A stretch of DNA of 42,299 nt, taken from NCBI GenBank assembly GCA_964651005.1, contig CAZYVL010000008.1:1-42299 (forward strand). The letters are read 5' to 3'. This stretch comes from DATMFV01 sp964651005 (GTDB lineage Bacteria > Verrucomicrobiota > Verrucomicrobiia > Chthoniobacterales > Chthoniobacteraceae). The position numbers and the translations under genes are program-made. The notes under the pieces are model-generated. The model was not told where the DNA came from, did no database searches, and saw only the letters and a program-made list of their open reading frames with translations. The stretch's first letter is position 1; the number at the start of each line of letters is the position of its first letter. Positions 1 through 8,301 of the stretch are shown here, piece by piece.

Positions 1-174
1 CGCCGATGGCCTGGCAGGCGGCGGGTCAGGTCAAGCCGGGCGGGTAAGATCGCGTACACTTGTTGAGCTTCCTGCATCCGCCTACTGCTTGCCAGATGCG
101 GTTGACCGGGCGGTTACGCTACCTCTACCGGGGCAGGACATCCGGCATGTGCCGGGCGAGGGACGGGAAATGGC
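1..174. other. window edge, unassigned
   Basis: No gene can be assigned here. A plus-strand frame is open from base 2 to a TAA at 176-178, with about 58 codons and no recognisable motif. It could be the tail of a convergent gene or chance in GC-rich DNA. A short inverted repeat (CCGGCA, TG, TGCCGG) lies at 142-155, just past the stop of the minus-strand gene. It has no T-tract, so it is at best a weak terminator candidate. Confidence 0.3.
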
Positions 175-786
175 TTAACGGTTTCCCTGCTTGATCCGCT
201 CCCGAAGCCCTTCCTTGAGAGGTTTGGAATGCAGTTTTTCCACCAAGGTTTCCGCGCTTTTGAAATCGTTGGAGTCGCAGAGGGCGTTTCCCAACATGAA
301 AAGGAAGGCGTCCCGGAGTGCTTCGGGTGAGGTTCCCAACTGTGATCTGAAATCGAGAAAGAGGCTCGCCTTGACCGATTCAAGTTTCGTGAAAGGGAGG
401 GTTTCGAGGAAGCCGCGCGCGAGTTTGATCTGTTTGGAAGTCTTGCCTTCGAAACCGCGCAGGGCTGTTTGGTAGTAAGCGCCGACGGCGTGGGGCCATT
501 CCGTTTCGGGGAGCGCCAATAATGCCAAGGCGATCCGGTTGAGTTGCTCCAGCGATTTTGGATCGGCGGGGGAGCCGAGGGTCTTGCCGAGAAGGAGCGC
601 GGTTTTGACCTGGGTTGCGATTTCTATTGTTGTGCCGTTTTGTGGTGTTGCGGGTTCTTTGCCAGCGAGGGGAGTTTCCGCGACGCAGGCACAAAGTAGA
701 ACCACGGTTGCCACGCTGCGCCGGAGCTTTGGCGCAACGGCCCAGGCACGGCAGGAACGGCGTTTTTGGAAAAGGGGAACGCGCAT
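175..786 (-). CDS. exported protein of unknown function downstream of ftsZ
   Basis: I do not recognise this 203-residue protein. The chosen start (ATG at 784-786) gives a basic N-terminus with many Arg and Lys residues, then a short hydrophobic stretch (SVATVVLLCACVAE) that looks like a Sec signal or membrane anchor. A cysteine follows LCA, but this is not a convincing lipobox. An upstream in-frame start at 837 is possible but would place extra basic residues before the signal. The mature part is mostly helical in character, rich in Leu, Ala and Lys, with no obvious catalytic motif. A TPR-like helical repeat fold is conceivable but unproven. It begins 68 bases after the ftsZ stop on the same strand, so it is probably the last gene of the dcw transcript and may be envelope-related by context only. 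Confidence 0.6.
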   Translation of the reverse strand: MRVPLFQKRRSCRAWAVAPKLRRSVATVVLLCACVAETPLAGKEPATPQNGTTIEIATQVKTALLLGKTLGSPADPKSLEQLNRIALALLALPETEWPHAVGAYYQTALRGFEGKTSKQIKLARGFLETLPFTKLESVKASLFLDFRSQLGTSPEALRDAFLFMLGNALCDSNDFKSAETLVEKLHSKPLKEGLRERIKQGNR

Positions 787-854
787 TCTGCCTGGTGGAT
801 TCGCTGCGTTGGGTTGCGATCCGGGATTCCGCCGCAAAGAGGTTCTGTTGCCGG

Positions 855-2672
855 TTATGGCCGGATGCGGATGTTGTGCCGCAGATAGGCGGGGACGTCG
901 AGATCCTGGCCGTCTACGATGGTTGGCTCGCTTTTTTCAAAGCGTCCGCGTGTGACGGGCTCGAATTTCAGCGTTTCCTGGGTCGGTGCCTTGGCGGGAG
1001 GGGCGGGCGGGGTTGGCTTTTTCCGGGGCGCTGGCGCCGGTTCCGGTTCTGCTTCTGGCGGCGGTTCGGGTGCGGGCGCGGCGGCAGCGGGTTCGGTTTC
1101 CTCCTCGGCTTCCACGATTTCCTCGATCTCCTCGGCTGGCTCCTCTTCCGGTTCGGAGGGAGGCTGCGGCGTCCGGGGTTTGAGGAAGGAGGCAAACGGG
1201 TTGCGGGTTTTTTCCGGCTCGGGCCGGGCCGGTTTTGCGGAAGCCGGGGGCTGTCGGGGCGCTTCGGGTTCGGGTTCCGCTACAGGTTCCGCTTCCTCGG
1301 CGAAGAGCGATGCCTGCGCGGTCTGCTCTTGAGGTTCTTCGGATTCTCCTTGTTCTTCTGGCTCTTGAGCCGGTTCGCCGGGTTCTGGAATGGCGGTCTC
1401 TTCCCATGCTTCCGGGGCTTCGGCAAAGTCTTCGACTGGCTCCATTACCGGCATTTCGGGCGGCGGGAGCGTTTCCCCGGCGGCGATCTCGTCGTACGGC
1501 GGGGCGGGCGGAGCGAGCGGGGCGGGGGAGGGTTCGGGCGGTTGTGGCTCTTCCTCTTGCTCCGGCGGTGCGGGAGGGGGTTCCGGGGCCGCTGGGATGA
1601 CCGGGGCCGGTGTCGGCACTGGCACTGGGATTGGCATTGTTTGGGCCGCCGGTTCCGGCTCCCTTGCTTTCGGTACGGGGCGCGGAGCGGCCTTGCGCGG
1701 TTGTTCGAGCGCGAGCGAACTGAAAATCGTCACCGTGAGACGCCCGGAGAGCGCCGGGTCCACCGCCGTCCCGAAAAGGAGGCGCGCCTGGTCGTCCACA
1801 TGCCGGTTCAACTCCTCCATGAGAAGCTGCACTTCGTTGAGCGTCATGTCCGGCCCGCCGGTGACTTGCACGAGCACGGTGTCGCAGTCGCGCAGCAGGC
1901 GGCCTTTGTCCATGAGCGGGTTGCGCAGCGCGCGCGCCAGCGCGTCGAAGGGGCGGTTGTTCCCGTCCGCCTCGCCGTGCCCGAAGAGGGCGCGCGCCTG
2001 CACGCTTTGCAGCGCGGCCTTGAAGTCGTCGAACCCGAGATGGATCAACCCCCGGCGGCTCAGGAGCGCGCTCATGGAGGCGATGCTCTGCGCGAGCGTT
2101 TGGTCTGCCGTCGAGAATGCCTGGGCGATCCCCGCGCTGGGCGAAACGCTGTCGCTCATCCGGTCGTTTTCGAAGCAGACGATCAGGTCGGCATGGCGGC
2201 CCAGTTCGCAAAGCGCCTCGGAGGCTTGCGCGCCGCGCCGCTTCCCTTCGAAGGCGAACGGCAGCGTGACGACAGCGATGACGAGCGCGCCCGCTTCCCG
2301 CGCCGCTTCGGCGATGATCGGGATGGCTCCCGAGCCGGTGCCGCCTCCCAAGCCGGCGAGCAGGAAAACGGCGTCGAGTTCGGCCAGTTCCGCGCGGATT
2401 TCTTCCCGCGCTTCTTCGGCGGCCATCCGGCCCAGCTCCGGGTCGCCCCCGGTGCCCAGCCCGCGCGTCGCGTTGCAACCAAGCTGGATTTTCGTCCCGG
2501 CCACCGAGGCGGTGAGCGCCCGGGTGTCGGTGTTCAGGGCGATGAGCGTGGCGGGGGAGATCCCGTCGAGCGCCATCCGGTCGAGCGTGTTGCCGCCCGC
2601 GCCGCCGATCCCGACGATTTTCATGGTCCGGGAGGAGCCGGGTTCGCGTCTTGCGGTGGTGAGATCAATCAT
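855..2672 (-). CDS. ftsZ: cell division protein FtsZ, divergent, with very long C-terminal linker
   Basis: Tubulin-like GTPase that polymerises into the Z-ring at midcell. The 605-residue protein has the GTP-binding loops GIGGAGGN (21-28), NTDTRAL (47-53), the tubulin signature GGGTGSG (109-115) and FEGKRR (141-146). The T7 loop, which reads NVDFAD in E. coli, reads HLGFDD here (211-216). Asn207 is therefore replaced by His and catalytic Asp209 by Gly, while Asp212 is kept as Asp216. The globular part ends near residue 325. Residues 326-585 form a Pro/Glu/Ala-rich, low-complexity linker far longer than the roughly 50 residues of E. coli. The last residues, DLDVPAYLRHNIR, match the conserved peptide that binds FtsA. 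AAAGG lies about 8 bases upstream of the ATG, supporting this start. The gene follows ftsA by 37 bases. Confidence 0.95.
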   Translation of the reverse strand: MIDLTTARREPGSSRTMKIVGIGGAGGNTLDRMALDGISPATLIALNTDTRALTASVAGTKIQLGCNATRGLGTGGDPELGRMAAEEAREEIRAELAELDAVFLLAGLGGGTGSGAIPIIAEAAREAGALVIAVVTLPFAFEGKRRGAQASEALCELGRHADLIVCFENDRMSDSVSPSAGIAQAFSTADQTLAQSIASMSALLSRRGLIHLGFDDFKAALQSVQARALFGHGEADGNNRPFDALARALRNPLMDKGRLLRDCDTVLVQVTGGPDMTLNEVQLLMEELNRHVDDQARLLFGTAVDPALSGRLTVTIFSSLALEQPRKAAPRPVPKAREPEPAAQTMPIPVPVPTPAPVIPAAPEPPPAPPEQEEEPQPPEPSPAPLAPPAPPYDEIAAGETLPPPEMPVMEPVEDFAEAPEAWEETAIPEPGEPAQEPEEQGESEEPQEQTAQASLFAEEAEPVAEPEPEAPRQPPASAKPARPEPEKTRNPFASFLKPRTPQPPSEPEEEPAEEIEEIVEAEEETEPAAAAPAPEPPPEAEPEPAPAPRKKPTPPAPPAKAPTQETLKFEPVTRGRFEKSEPTIVDGQDLDVPAYLRHNIRIRP

Positions 2673-2709
2673 GACGAAGCCTTTCTGTCTGGGGTCGGCG
2701 GCGGTTTTT

Positions 2710-3915
2710 TCAACGTCCGAAAAGTCCGGTCACAAAGCCAATGATGCCCTTCTTCGGGGTGCGGTTGGCGTAGTCCGCCTGCGCGTAGCGGAGCAGGCCG
2801 ATGGCGGTGGCGAACTGCGGGTTCTCCGAGGCGGCGGTCAGCCCGGAGGTGGCGCGCGCGTGCGTCGCGTGCACGGGGATGCCGAAGACCTCCTGGGCGA
2901 GCGCCGCGATGCCGCGCATCTGCGAGCAGCCGCCGGTGAGAAACACGCCCGCGCCGAGCCTTGGCAGGTACGGCTCGCTGTCGATGGTGTCGCGCAGCAG
3001 TTCGAAGACCTCCCGCAAGCGGCAGTGGATGATGGTATCGAGCATCTCGCGTTCGATCTCCCGGCCCGCGAAGCCGGTCTCGTCCTTGAGGTGGATCGTC
3101 TCGCCCGGGAGCGTGGTGCCGAGCGTGGCGCACCCCTCGTCGATCTTGAGCCGCTCGGCCCGTGCCATCGGAATCCGCAGGCCCATTGAAATGTCGTTGG
3201 TCACATGGTCGCCCCCCACCGCGAGGACGCCGCTCTGCTTGACCGCCCCTTCCACGTAGACCACGTACTCGGTCGAGCCGCCGCCGATGTCGATGGCGAG
3301 CGCGCCGAGCGCCTTCTGCTGCGGCGTCAGGACGACCTGCGCGGAGGCCAGCCCGGTGAAGACCACGTTTTCCACCTCCAGCCCGATCTCCTTGACGCAG
3401 CGCAGCGTGTTTTTGATCCGGTTGCCGACGCCGTGGATGATATGGCAATCCGCCTCCAGCTTGCACCCGAGCATCCCGATCGGGTTCAGCACGCCCTCCT
3501 GCCCGTCCACATAGTAGTGTTGCGGGATGGTGTGAAGATAGAGGTTCGGCTGCGGGATGTTCACGTCGCGCGCGCTCACGGTCACATCCTCCAGGTCGGT
3601 TTCGTCGATCTCTTCGCGGTCCTCCGGGAGATTCACCGCCCCCCGGTTGTTGAAGGATTGGATATGCGCCCCCGTGACGCCGACGAAGACGTTTTTAATC
3701 ATCACGTCGCTCTTCTCCTCCGCGTCGGCCAGCGCCTCGCGCACGCACTTGTGGGCGGTTTCGAAATCGACGATCTCCCCCTTGCGCACCCCGCGCGAGG
3801 GAGCCTGGCCCACGCCCAGGATCTTGATCGGGCCGGCGGCGCCCGCTTCACCCACGACCACGCAGATCTTGGAGGTTCCGATTTCCAGGCCAACGAAAAT
3901 GTTCTCTTTTCCCAT
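2710..3915 (-). CDS. ftsA: cell division protein FtsA
   Basis: Actin-like ATPase that tethers FtsZ to the inner membrane and recruits later divisome proteins. The 401 residues contain the phosphate-1 motif LEIGTSK near residue 10, the phosphate-2 motif AIDIGGGST, and the adenosine motif FLTGGCSQMRG. The intermediate part around residues 85-160 corresponds to the 1C domain used for self-interaction. The C-terminus GFVTGLFGR is a short hydrophobic and basic tail, consistent with the membrane-targeting amphipathic helix of the family but shorter than in E. coli. The length is usual for FtsA. It lies 80 bases after ftsQ and 37 bases before ftsZ, the classical ftsQ-ftsA-ftsZ order. No strong Shine-Dalgarno sequence is visible upstream. 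Confidence 0.95.
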   Translation of the reverse strand: MGKENIFVGLEIGTSKICVVVGEAGAAGPIKILGVGQAPSRGVRKGEIVDFETAHKCVREALADAEEKSDVMIKNVFVGVTGAHIQSFNNRGAVNLPEDREEIDETDLEDVTVSARDVNIPQPNLYLHTIPQHYYVDGQEGVLNPIGMLGCKLEADCHIIHGVGNRIKNTLRCVKEIGLEVENVVFTGLASAQVVLTPQQKALGALAIDIGGGSTEYVVYVEGAVKQSGVLAVGGDHVTNDISMGLRIPMARAERLKIDEGCATLGTTLPGETIHLKDETGFAGREIEREMLDTIIHCRLREVFELLRDTIDSEPYLPRLGAGVFLTGGCSQMRGIAALAQEVFGIPVHATHARATSGLTAASENPQFATAIGLLRYAQADYANRTPKKGIIGFVTGLFGR

Positions 3916-3995
3916 GAGGATGCGGGTACGGCTTGAGCGGGGGTGGGGTGAAAGGGGAGGGTTGTTTTGCGGGGGATGAAGGAAGAGGGGGGGCG

Positions 3996-5006
3996 TTATC
4001 GGAGCGCGCGGGCGGTGGAGGAGACGGCTGCACCGTGCCTCGCCTTGCTCCCTTTGCTTCTTTTGCCGCTTCCGGCTTTCGGCGTCTGCTCCTTGATGGG
4101 GGCGGGCGCCTCCATGACCGGCTCGGCTGGCGGCGGGACGAAGGTGACGGGGATGTTCCGCTCCACGAGCAAATTCACGCTCTGGATTTCTCCCGAGCCG
4201 GGCGGCACGCCCTCCAGCACGGCGACGAGGCGATCAAGATGCCGCGCGATTTCATCGAGCGGGAAGAGAATCTTCTCCCCCGTGCTGTTGGTGACGACCA
4301 TGCAGTACCGCTTGGAAAGGTCGATGCTGCGGATGAGCATCCGCCCCGTGTCGGCGTTGAGACGGATCAACTCCAGCGCGGCGCACAGCTCCGGCGCTTG
4401 CGCGAGATCGCCCGGCAGGAAGTTCTCCGGCTGCGCGCCGTAGATGACCGGCAGCCGGAGGTATTCCGGGAGCTGCCGCTTCGGTTTGAAGAAGATCCCT
4501 TTCGCGTCGATGAGGAACGACGACTCCGCCGCCGCCGGGTCGGGGACGCCGGTATCGGCCAGCCAGGCGACCGGGCGGCGTTCCGTCAGTTCGATGGCGA
4601 TCTTGTTGGGGAGCGCCCGGCGGAGTTCCACCTGCTCGACCTGCGGCAGTTCCGCGAGCGCGGCGCGCGCCTGCGCCAGATTTACGCTGAAGATGTTTTC
4701 GCCGAGCCGCAGCCCCGTGGCTTCCAGCACCATTTCGCGGGTGATCGCCGGTCCGTCATTGCGAATCTGCACCACGGCAAGGTTGTACTCGGGGTTCTCC
4801 CAGAAAAAATGCCGCAGCCCCTCGCGCCCGCTCCAGAAGAGGCCGCCGACCAGCGCGAAGAGCAGGAACACCTTGCACGCGCCCACGAGCAGGCGGCGGT
4901 TGCGCTGCCGGTGGGCGAGCCGCGAACGGATTTTGACTTCCAGCAGGTTCTGCTCGCGGCGCGCTCCGGCACGCCGCCGGTTGGGAGACTTTTTGCGGGC
5001 AATCAT
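3996..5006 (-). CDS. ftsQ: cell division protein FtsQ
   Basis: Bitopic inner-membrane divisome protein that links early and late division proteins, probably by binding FtsL/FtsB-type partners. The 336 residues show a long, strongly basic cytoplasmic N-terminus (1-38), one membrane helix (about 39-60), then a POTRA-like domain (about 78-150, with the family pattern LPQVEQVELRRALPNKIAIELTE split across strands) and the FtsQ beta domain. After residue 295 there is a Pro-rich then Lys/Arg/Ser-rich tail that looks disordered and is not typical of short FtsQ proteins. The start ATG overlaps the ddl stop (ATGA, 4 bases), which fixes the start and implies coupled translation. Identification rests on architecture and position more than on high similarity. 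Confidence 0.85.
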   Translation of the reverse strand: MIARKKSPNRRRAGARREQNLLEVKIRSRLAHRQRNRRLLVGACKVFLLFALVGGLFWSGREGLRHFFWENPEYNLAVVQIRNDGPAITREMVLEATGLRLGENIFSVNLAQARAALAELPQVEQVELRRALPNKIAIELTERRPVAWLADTGVPDPAAAESSFLIDAKGIFFKPKRQLPEYLRLPVIYGAQPENFLPGDLAQAPELCAALELIRLNADTGRMLIRSIDLSKRYCMVVTNSTGEKILFPLDEIARHLDRLVAVLEGVPPGSGEIQSVNLLVERNIPVTFVPPPAEPVMEAPAPIKEQTPKAGSGKRSKGSKARHGAAVSSTARALR

Positions 5007-5956
5007 ACCTGGTAACGGGAAAGGGAAAGGAGCGCGATGCGTTCGCAGAGCTGCGGGAAGGGGATGCCCGCCGCCGCCGCGGCCTCGGGCAGCAGGCTGG
5101 CGCGCGTCATGCCCGGGATGGTGTTAATCTCCAATACCACGGCGGAGCCGTCCTCGCGTAGCAGGAAATCGACGCGCGAGTAAACCTCCAGCCCGAGCGC
5201 CCGGTGCGCGGCGAGCGCGGTCTGCCCGATGCGCCGCGCCGTTTCCGGCTCCAGGGGGGCCGGGCAGAGGTGGTCCGCCGCGCCGCCCGCCTGCGGGTTG
5301 AGGAAGGGGTATTTGTTCGTGAAATCGTAAAAGCCGTGGTGCGGGCGGATCTCCACGATCGGCAGCGCCTCCCCGCCGAGCACGCCGACGGTCAGCTCCC
5401 GCCCCGGCACGAATTCCTCCACCAGCAGCCGTTCGCCGAAACGCGCGGCTTCTGCCAGGGCCGGGGCCGCCTCTTCGGGTGTCTTGACGATGAAAATGCC
5501 GACACTGGAGCCTTCCCGAGGGGCCTTGATCACATACGGGAGCGGCAGTGTGGGTGCCTTGCCGCCCGTGAGGATTTCATAGCGCGGCGTCGGAATGCCC
5601 GCCTGCACGAAACGCTCCTTGCTGAGAATTTTGTCGAAGGCGAGTTCGCTCCCCGCGACCCCCTCGCCGGTGTAGCGGAGGCCGAGCGCGTCGAGTTCCC
5701 GCTGGAGCTGGCCATCCTCGCCGTAAGTGCCGTGGATGTTATTGAAGGCGAGGTCGATCTTGCCGATCCCGGCGGGCAGCGCGAAGCCAAGGCCAGGACC
5801 AGGACCAGCCACGTCGATCTCCACCACCTCCGCGCCCAGCTCCCGCAGCGCCGCCGCCACGTCCGGGGCCGAGGCGAGCGAGACGGGCCGCTCCGAGCCG
5901 GGGCCGCCCTTGAGGACAGCGATGCGTTGTTGGGAAAGTGGGGAAGGCGTGCTCAT
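5003..5956 (-). CDS. ddl: D-alanine--D-alanine ligase
   Basis: Cytoplasmic ATP-grasp enzyme that joins two D-alanines for the end of the muropeptide. The 317-residue length is normal for the DdlB group. Visible motifs are GGPGSERPVSL (Glu equivalent to E. coli Glu15), HGTYGEDGQLQ, the ATP-binding EGSSVG with the Ser150 equivalent, GFYDFTNKY with the Tyr216 equivalent, and LEINTIPGMT near the metal site. Keeping that Tyr argues for D-Ala-D-Ala rather than D-Ala-D-Lac product. The start (ATG 5954-5956) was chosen because it overlaps the murC-murB stop as ATGA and begins directly at the ligase fold. The longer open frame upstream is antisense-like sequence inside murB. The stop overlaps the ftsQ start by 4 bases. 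Confidence 0.95.
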   Translation of the reverse strand: MSTPSPLSQQRIAVLKGGPGSERPVSLASAPDVAAALRELGAEVVEIDVAGPGPGLGFALPAGIGKIDLAFNNIHGTYGEDGQLQRELDALGLRYTGEGVAGSELAFDKILSKERFVQAGIPTPRYEILTGGKAPTLPLPYVIKAPREGSSVGIFIVKTPEEAAPALAEAARFGERLLVEEFVPGRELTVGVLGGEALPIVEIRPHHGFYDFTNKYPFLNPQAGGAADHLCPAPLEPETARRIGQTALAAHRALGLEVYSRVDFLLREDGSAVVLEINTIPGMTRASLLPEAAAAAGIPFPQLCERIALLSLSRYQV

Positions 5957-8253
5957 AAAAACGGTTCCGGCTGGCCGAGGATCTGCACCTCCGTCTCCAG
6001 GGTGATGCCGCGCGTGGCGAGCGCGGCGGCCTTGACGCGATCGATCAGCGCGAGCACGTCGGCGGCGCTCGCCCCGCCGTCGTTGACGATGAAATTGCCA
6101 TGCACGCCGGAGACCCGCGCCGCGCCCACATGGCTCTCCTTGAGCCCGAGTTCCTCCACCAGCTTCCCCGCCGGGCAGGCTTCCGGGTTTTTGAAAATGC
6201 ACCCCGCGCTCGATTCCCGGGGCTGGCTCGTGCGCCGCTTTTGCATCGACTCGTCGAGCCGCCGCGCGATCTCCGCCGGGTCGCCCGGCTCCCCCTCGAA
6301 CGTCGCGCCAAGCACGTACTCGGTCTTGAAGTTCGGGACGTTGCGGTAGCGGACATCAAGCTCTCCAGGCGTGCGGGTGAGGAGATTCCCCTCCGCATCC
6401 ACGACGCGGACGCTGACGACATGCCCAAAGGTTTCGCGGCCCATCGCCCCGGCGTTCATGCGCAGCCCGCCGCCGACGCTGCCGGGGATGCCCTCCATCC
6501 ACTCCAGCCCGCCGATGCCCGCCGTCCGGGCGGTCATGGCGACCTCCTTGAAGCGGACGCCCGCGCCCGCCGTGATGCGGAGGCCGTCGTGGGAAATCTG
6601 CCGGAACTCGCCGCGCGCCGGATGCACGACCACGCCAGGAATGCCGCCGTCGCGGATCAGGAGGTTCGAGCCGCGCCCGATCACCGTGAGCGCGATCCCC
6701 TCGCGGTGGCAGCAGGCGACGAGCCGCGCGAAACCGGCCTCCGTCTCCGGCTCGGCCCAGAACTGGGCGGGGCCGCCGACGCGCAGGGTGGTGTGCCGGG
6801 CGAGCGGTTCGTAAAGCCGGATGATCCCTTCGCCCATCGCTTCCTGGAGCCGATCCGCGCGCGCGAGATCGCGGGCGAGGCGCATCCCCGCTTCGTGGAT
6901 GTCCCCGGCCCCGAGGCTTACCACGCAGTCGCCCGGCTCGATGGCGCGGCCGGCTTCGAGCACCAGGGCGTTGCGGTCGGGCTGGTAATGCGCGCCCCGG
7001 TGGCCATGCGCCTCCAGCGCCTCCACGATGAGATGGCCGCTGACCCCTTCGATGGGCGTTTCGCTGGCGGGGTAAATGTCGGTGACAAACGCGAGCGCGG
7101 CGTCGTCAAACGCCTGCCCGAACGCCTCGCGCAGCGCGAGCGTGCGCGTGTAGCGGTGCGGCTGGAAGAGGGCGAGCACCCGTTTGCGCCCGCTGGCGCG
7201 CGCCGTGGCGAGCGTCGCCTTCAGCTCGCTCGGGTGGTGCGCGTAGTCATCGACCACGAGAAAGGCGTTGCTGCGGTACTTGATCTCAAAACGCCGCCGC
7301 GCCCCCCGGAAAGAGGCGAGGCCCTCCGCGATTTTTTCGAACGGGATGCCGATCTCCGAGGCGAGCGCCACCACCGCGACGGCGTTGCTCGCGTTATGCC
7401 GCCCCGGGACGTTGAGGAGCACCTCGCCGAGCCGTTCGCCCCGGCGGAACACCTCGAAGCGCGACTGGAAATCGGCCACGTGGAGGTTTTCCAGCCGGTA
7501 GTCCGCCCCTTCGGCCTCGCCGTAGGAGAGGGCGCGCGGCCGCGCGGAGCCGAGGCGCGCGGCGTGGGGATCGTCCGCGCAGTAGAAGACCGTGCCGCTG
7601 GTCTGCTCCAGCAGCTTGTTGAAAACGGCTTCGATGGCCTGGAGGTCTTTGTAATAGTCGAGATGCTCCTCCTCCACGTTGAGGAGAATGGCATGCTCGA
7701 CATGGTAGTTGGCCAGCGTGCCGTCGCTCTCGTCCCCTTCGGCGACGAACCATTCGCTCTCTGGCTCCCAATGCGCGTTCGCGCCGAGGATCGGGATTTC
7801 CGCCCCGACGTAGTGCGACGGGCGCGCGCCGCCGACGCGGAGGACATGCGCCGCCATTGAGGAGGTGGTGGTCTTCCCGTGCATCCCCGCCACGACGATT
7901 CCGCGCTTGCCGCGCAAGATGGCGGCGAGCGCATCCGCCCGGCGCACCATGCTGATCCCGAGCCGCAGCGCCTCGTCGTACTCGACGTTGCCGGGCCGGA
8001 TGGCCGAGGAGAAGACGACCAGATCGGCCCCGCGCACGTTTTCGGCGGCCTGCGGCTGGTGGAAATCGAGCCCGAGCGCGCGGAGGCGGTCCACCTCCAC
8101 CGTCTTCACCCGGTCGGAGCCGGAGACGGCGTGCCCCATCGCCAGCAACAGCCCGGCGAGGCCGCTCATCCCCGAGCCGGCAACGCCGATCAGGTGGATG
8201 CGAAGCTGCGCGCCCACCAGTATTTCCGCCAAAGGCTGGCTGGTATCCCTCAT
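5953..8253 (-). CDS. murC-murB: bifunctional UDP-MurNAc--L-alanine ligase / UDP-GlcNAc-enolpyruvate reductase (MurC-MurB fusion)
   Basis: One 766-residue polypeptide carries two consecutive-pathway enzymes. Residues 1 to about 462 are MurC: the UDP-binding IGVAGSGMSGLA (22-33), P-loop GMHGKTTT (123-130), the HNASN motif (286-290) and DDYAHHP (335-341). Residues from about 475 onward are MurB: GRGSNLL in the FAD domain (527-532), GIPGSVGGG (588-595), YRN (636-638) and AGCIFKNP (683-690). In the last motif Cys685 stands where E. coli MurB has the proton-donating Ser229. The MurB reaction precedes the MurC reaction, so the domain order is reversed relative to the pathway. There is no stop or frameshift at the junction. 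No separate murB lies in the window. The 3' end overlaps ddl by 4 bases. Confidence 0.95.
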   Translation of the reverse strand: MRDTSQPLAEILVGAQLRIHLIGVAGSGMSGLAGLLLAMGHAVSGSDRVKTVEVDRLRALGLDFHQPQAAENVRGADLVVFSSAIRPGNVEYDEALRLGISMVRRADALAAILRGKRGIVVAGMHGKTTTSSMAAHVLRVGGARPSHYVGAEIPILGANAHWEPESEWFVAEGDESDGTLANYHVEHAILLNVEEEHLDYYKDLQAIEAVFNKLLEQTSGTVFYCADDPHAARLGSARPRALSYGEAEGADYRLENLHVADFQSRFEVFRRGERLGEVLLNVPGRHNASNAVAVVALASEIGIPFEKIAEGLASFRGARRRFEIKYRSNAFLVVDDYAHHPSELKATLATARASGRKRVLALFQPHRYTRTLALREAFGQAFDDAALAFVTDIYPASETPIEGVSGHLIVEALEAHGHRGAHYQPDRNALVLEAGRAIEPGDCVVSLGAGDIHEAGMRLARDLARADRLQEAMGEGIIRLYEPLARHTTLRVGGPAQFWAEPETEAGFARLVACCHREGIALTVIGRGSNLLIRDGGIPGVVVHPARGEFRQISHDGLRITAGAGVRFKEVAMTARTAGIGGLEWMEGIPGSVGGGLRMNAGAMGRETFGHVVSVRVVDAEGNLLTRTPGELDVRYRNVPNFKTEYVLGATFEGEPGDPAEIARRLDESMQKRRTSQPRESSAGCIFKNPEACPAGKLVEELGLKESHVGAARVSGVHGNFIVNDGGASAADVLALIDRVKAAALATRGITLETEVQILGQPEPFL

Positions 8254-8301
8254 TCGAAAGCCGGGTTCAAAAAGTGGTTCGTTTTTTAAGTGGTTCGTTC
8301 T

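Noticed and set aside
855..2672. Bacterial tubulin (BtubA/BtubB) instead of FtsZ
   Set aside because: The C-terminal FtsA-binding peptide, the ftsQ-ftsA context and FtsZ-type loops GLGTGGDPELG and FEGKRR support FtsZ. No second tubulin or kinesin-like gene is adjacent.
615..2744. A plus-strand open frame of 709 codons opposite ftsZ
   Set aside because: It is the mirror of the Pro/Glu-rich FtsZ linker, giving Gly/Arg/Phe-rich low-complexity translation, and ftsZ on the other strand is unmistakable.
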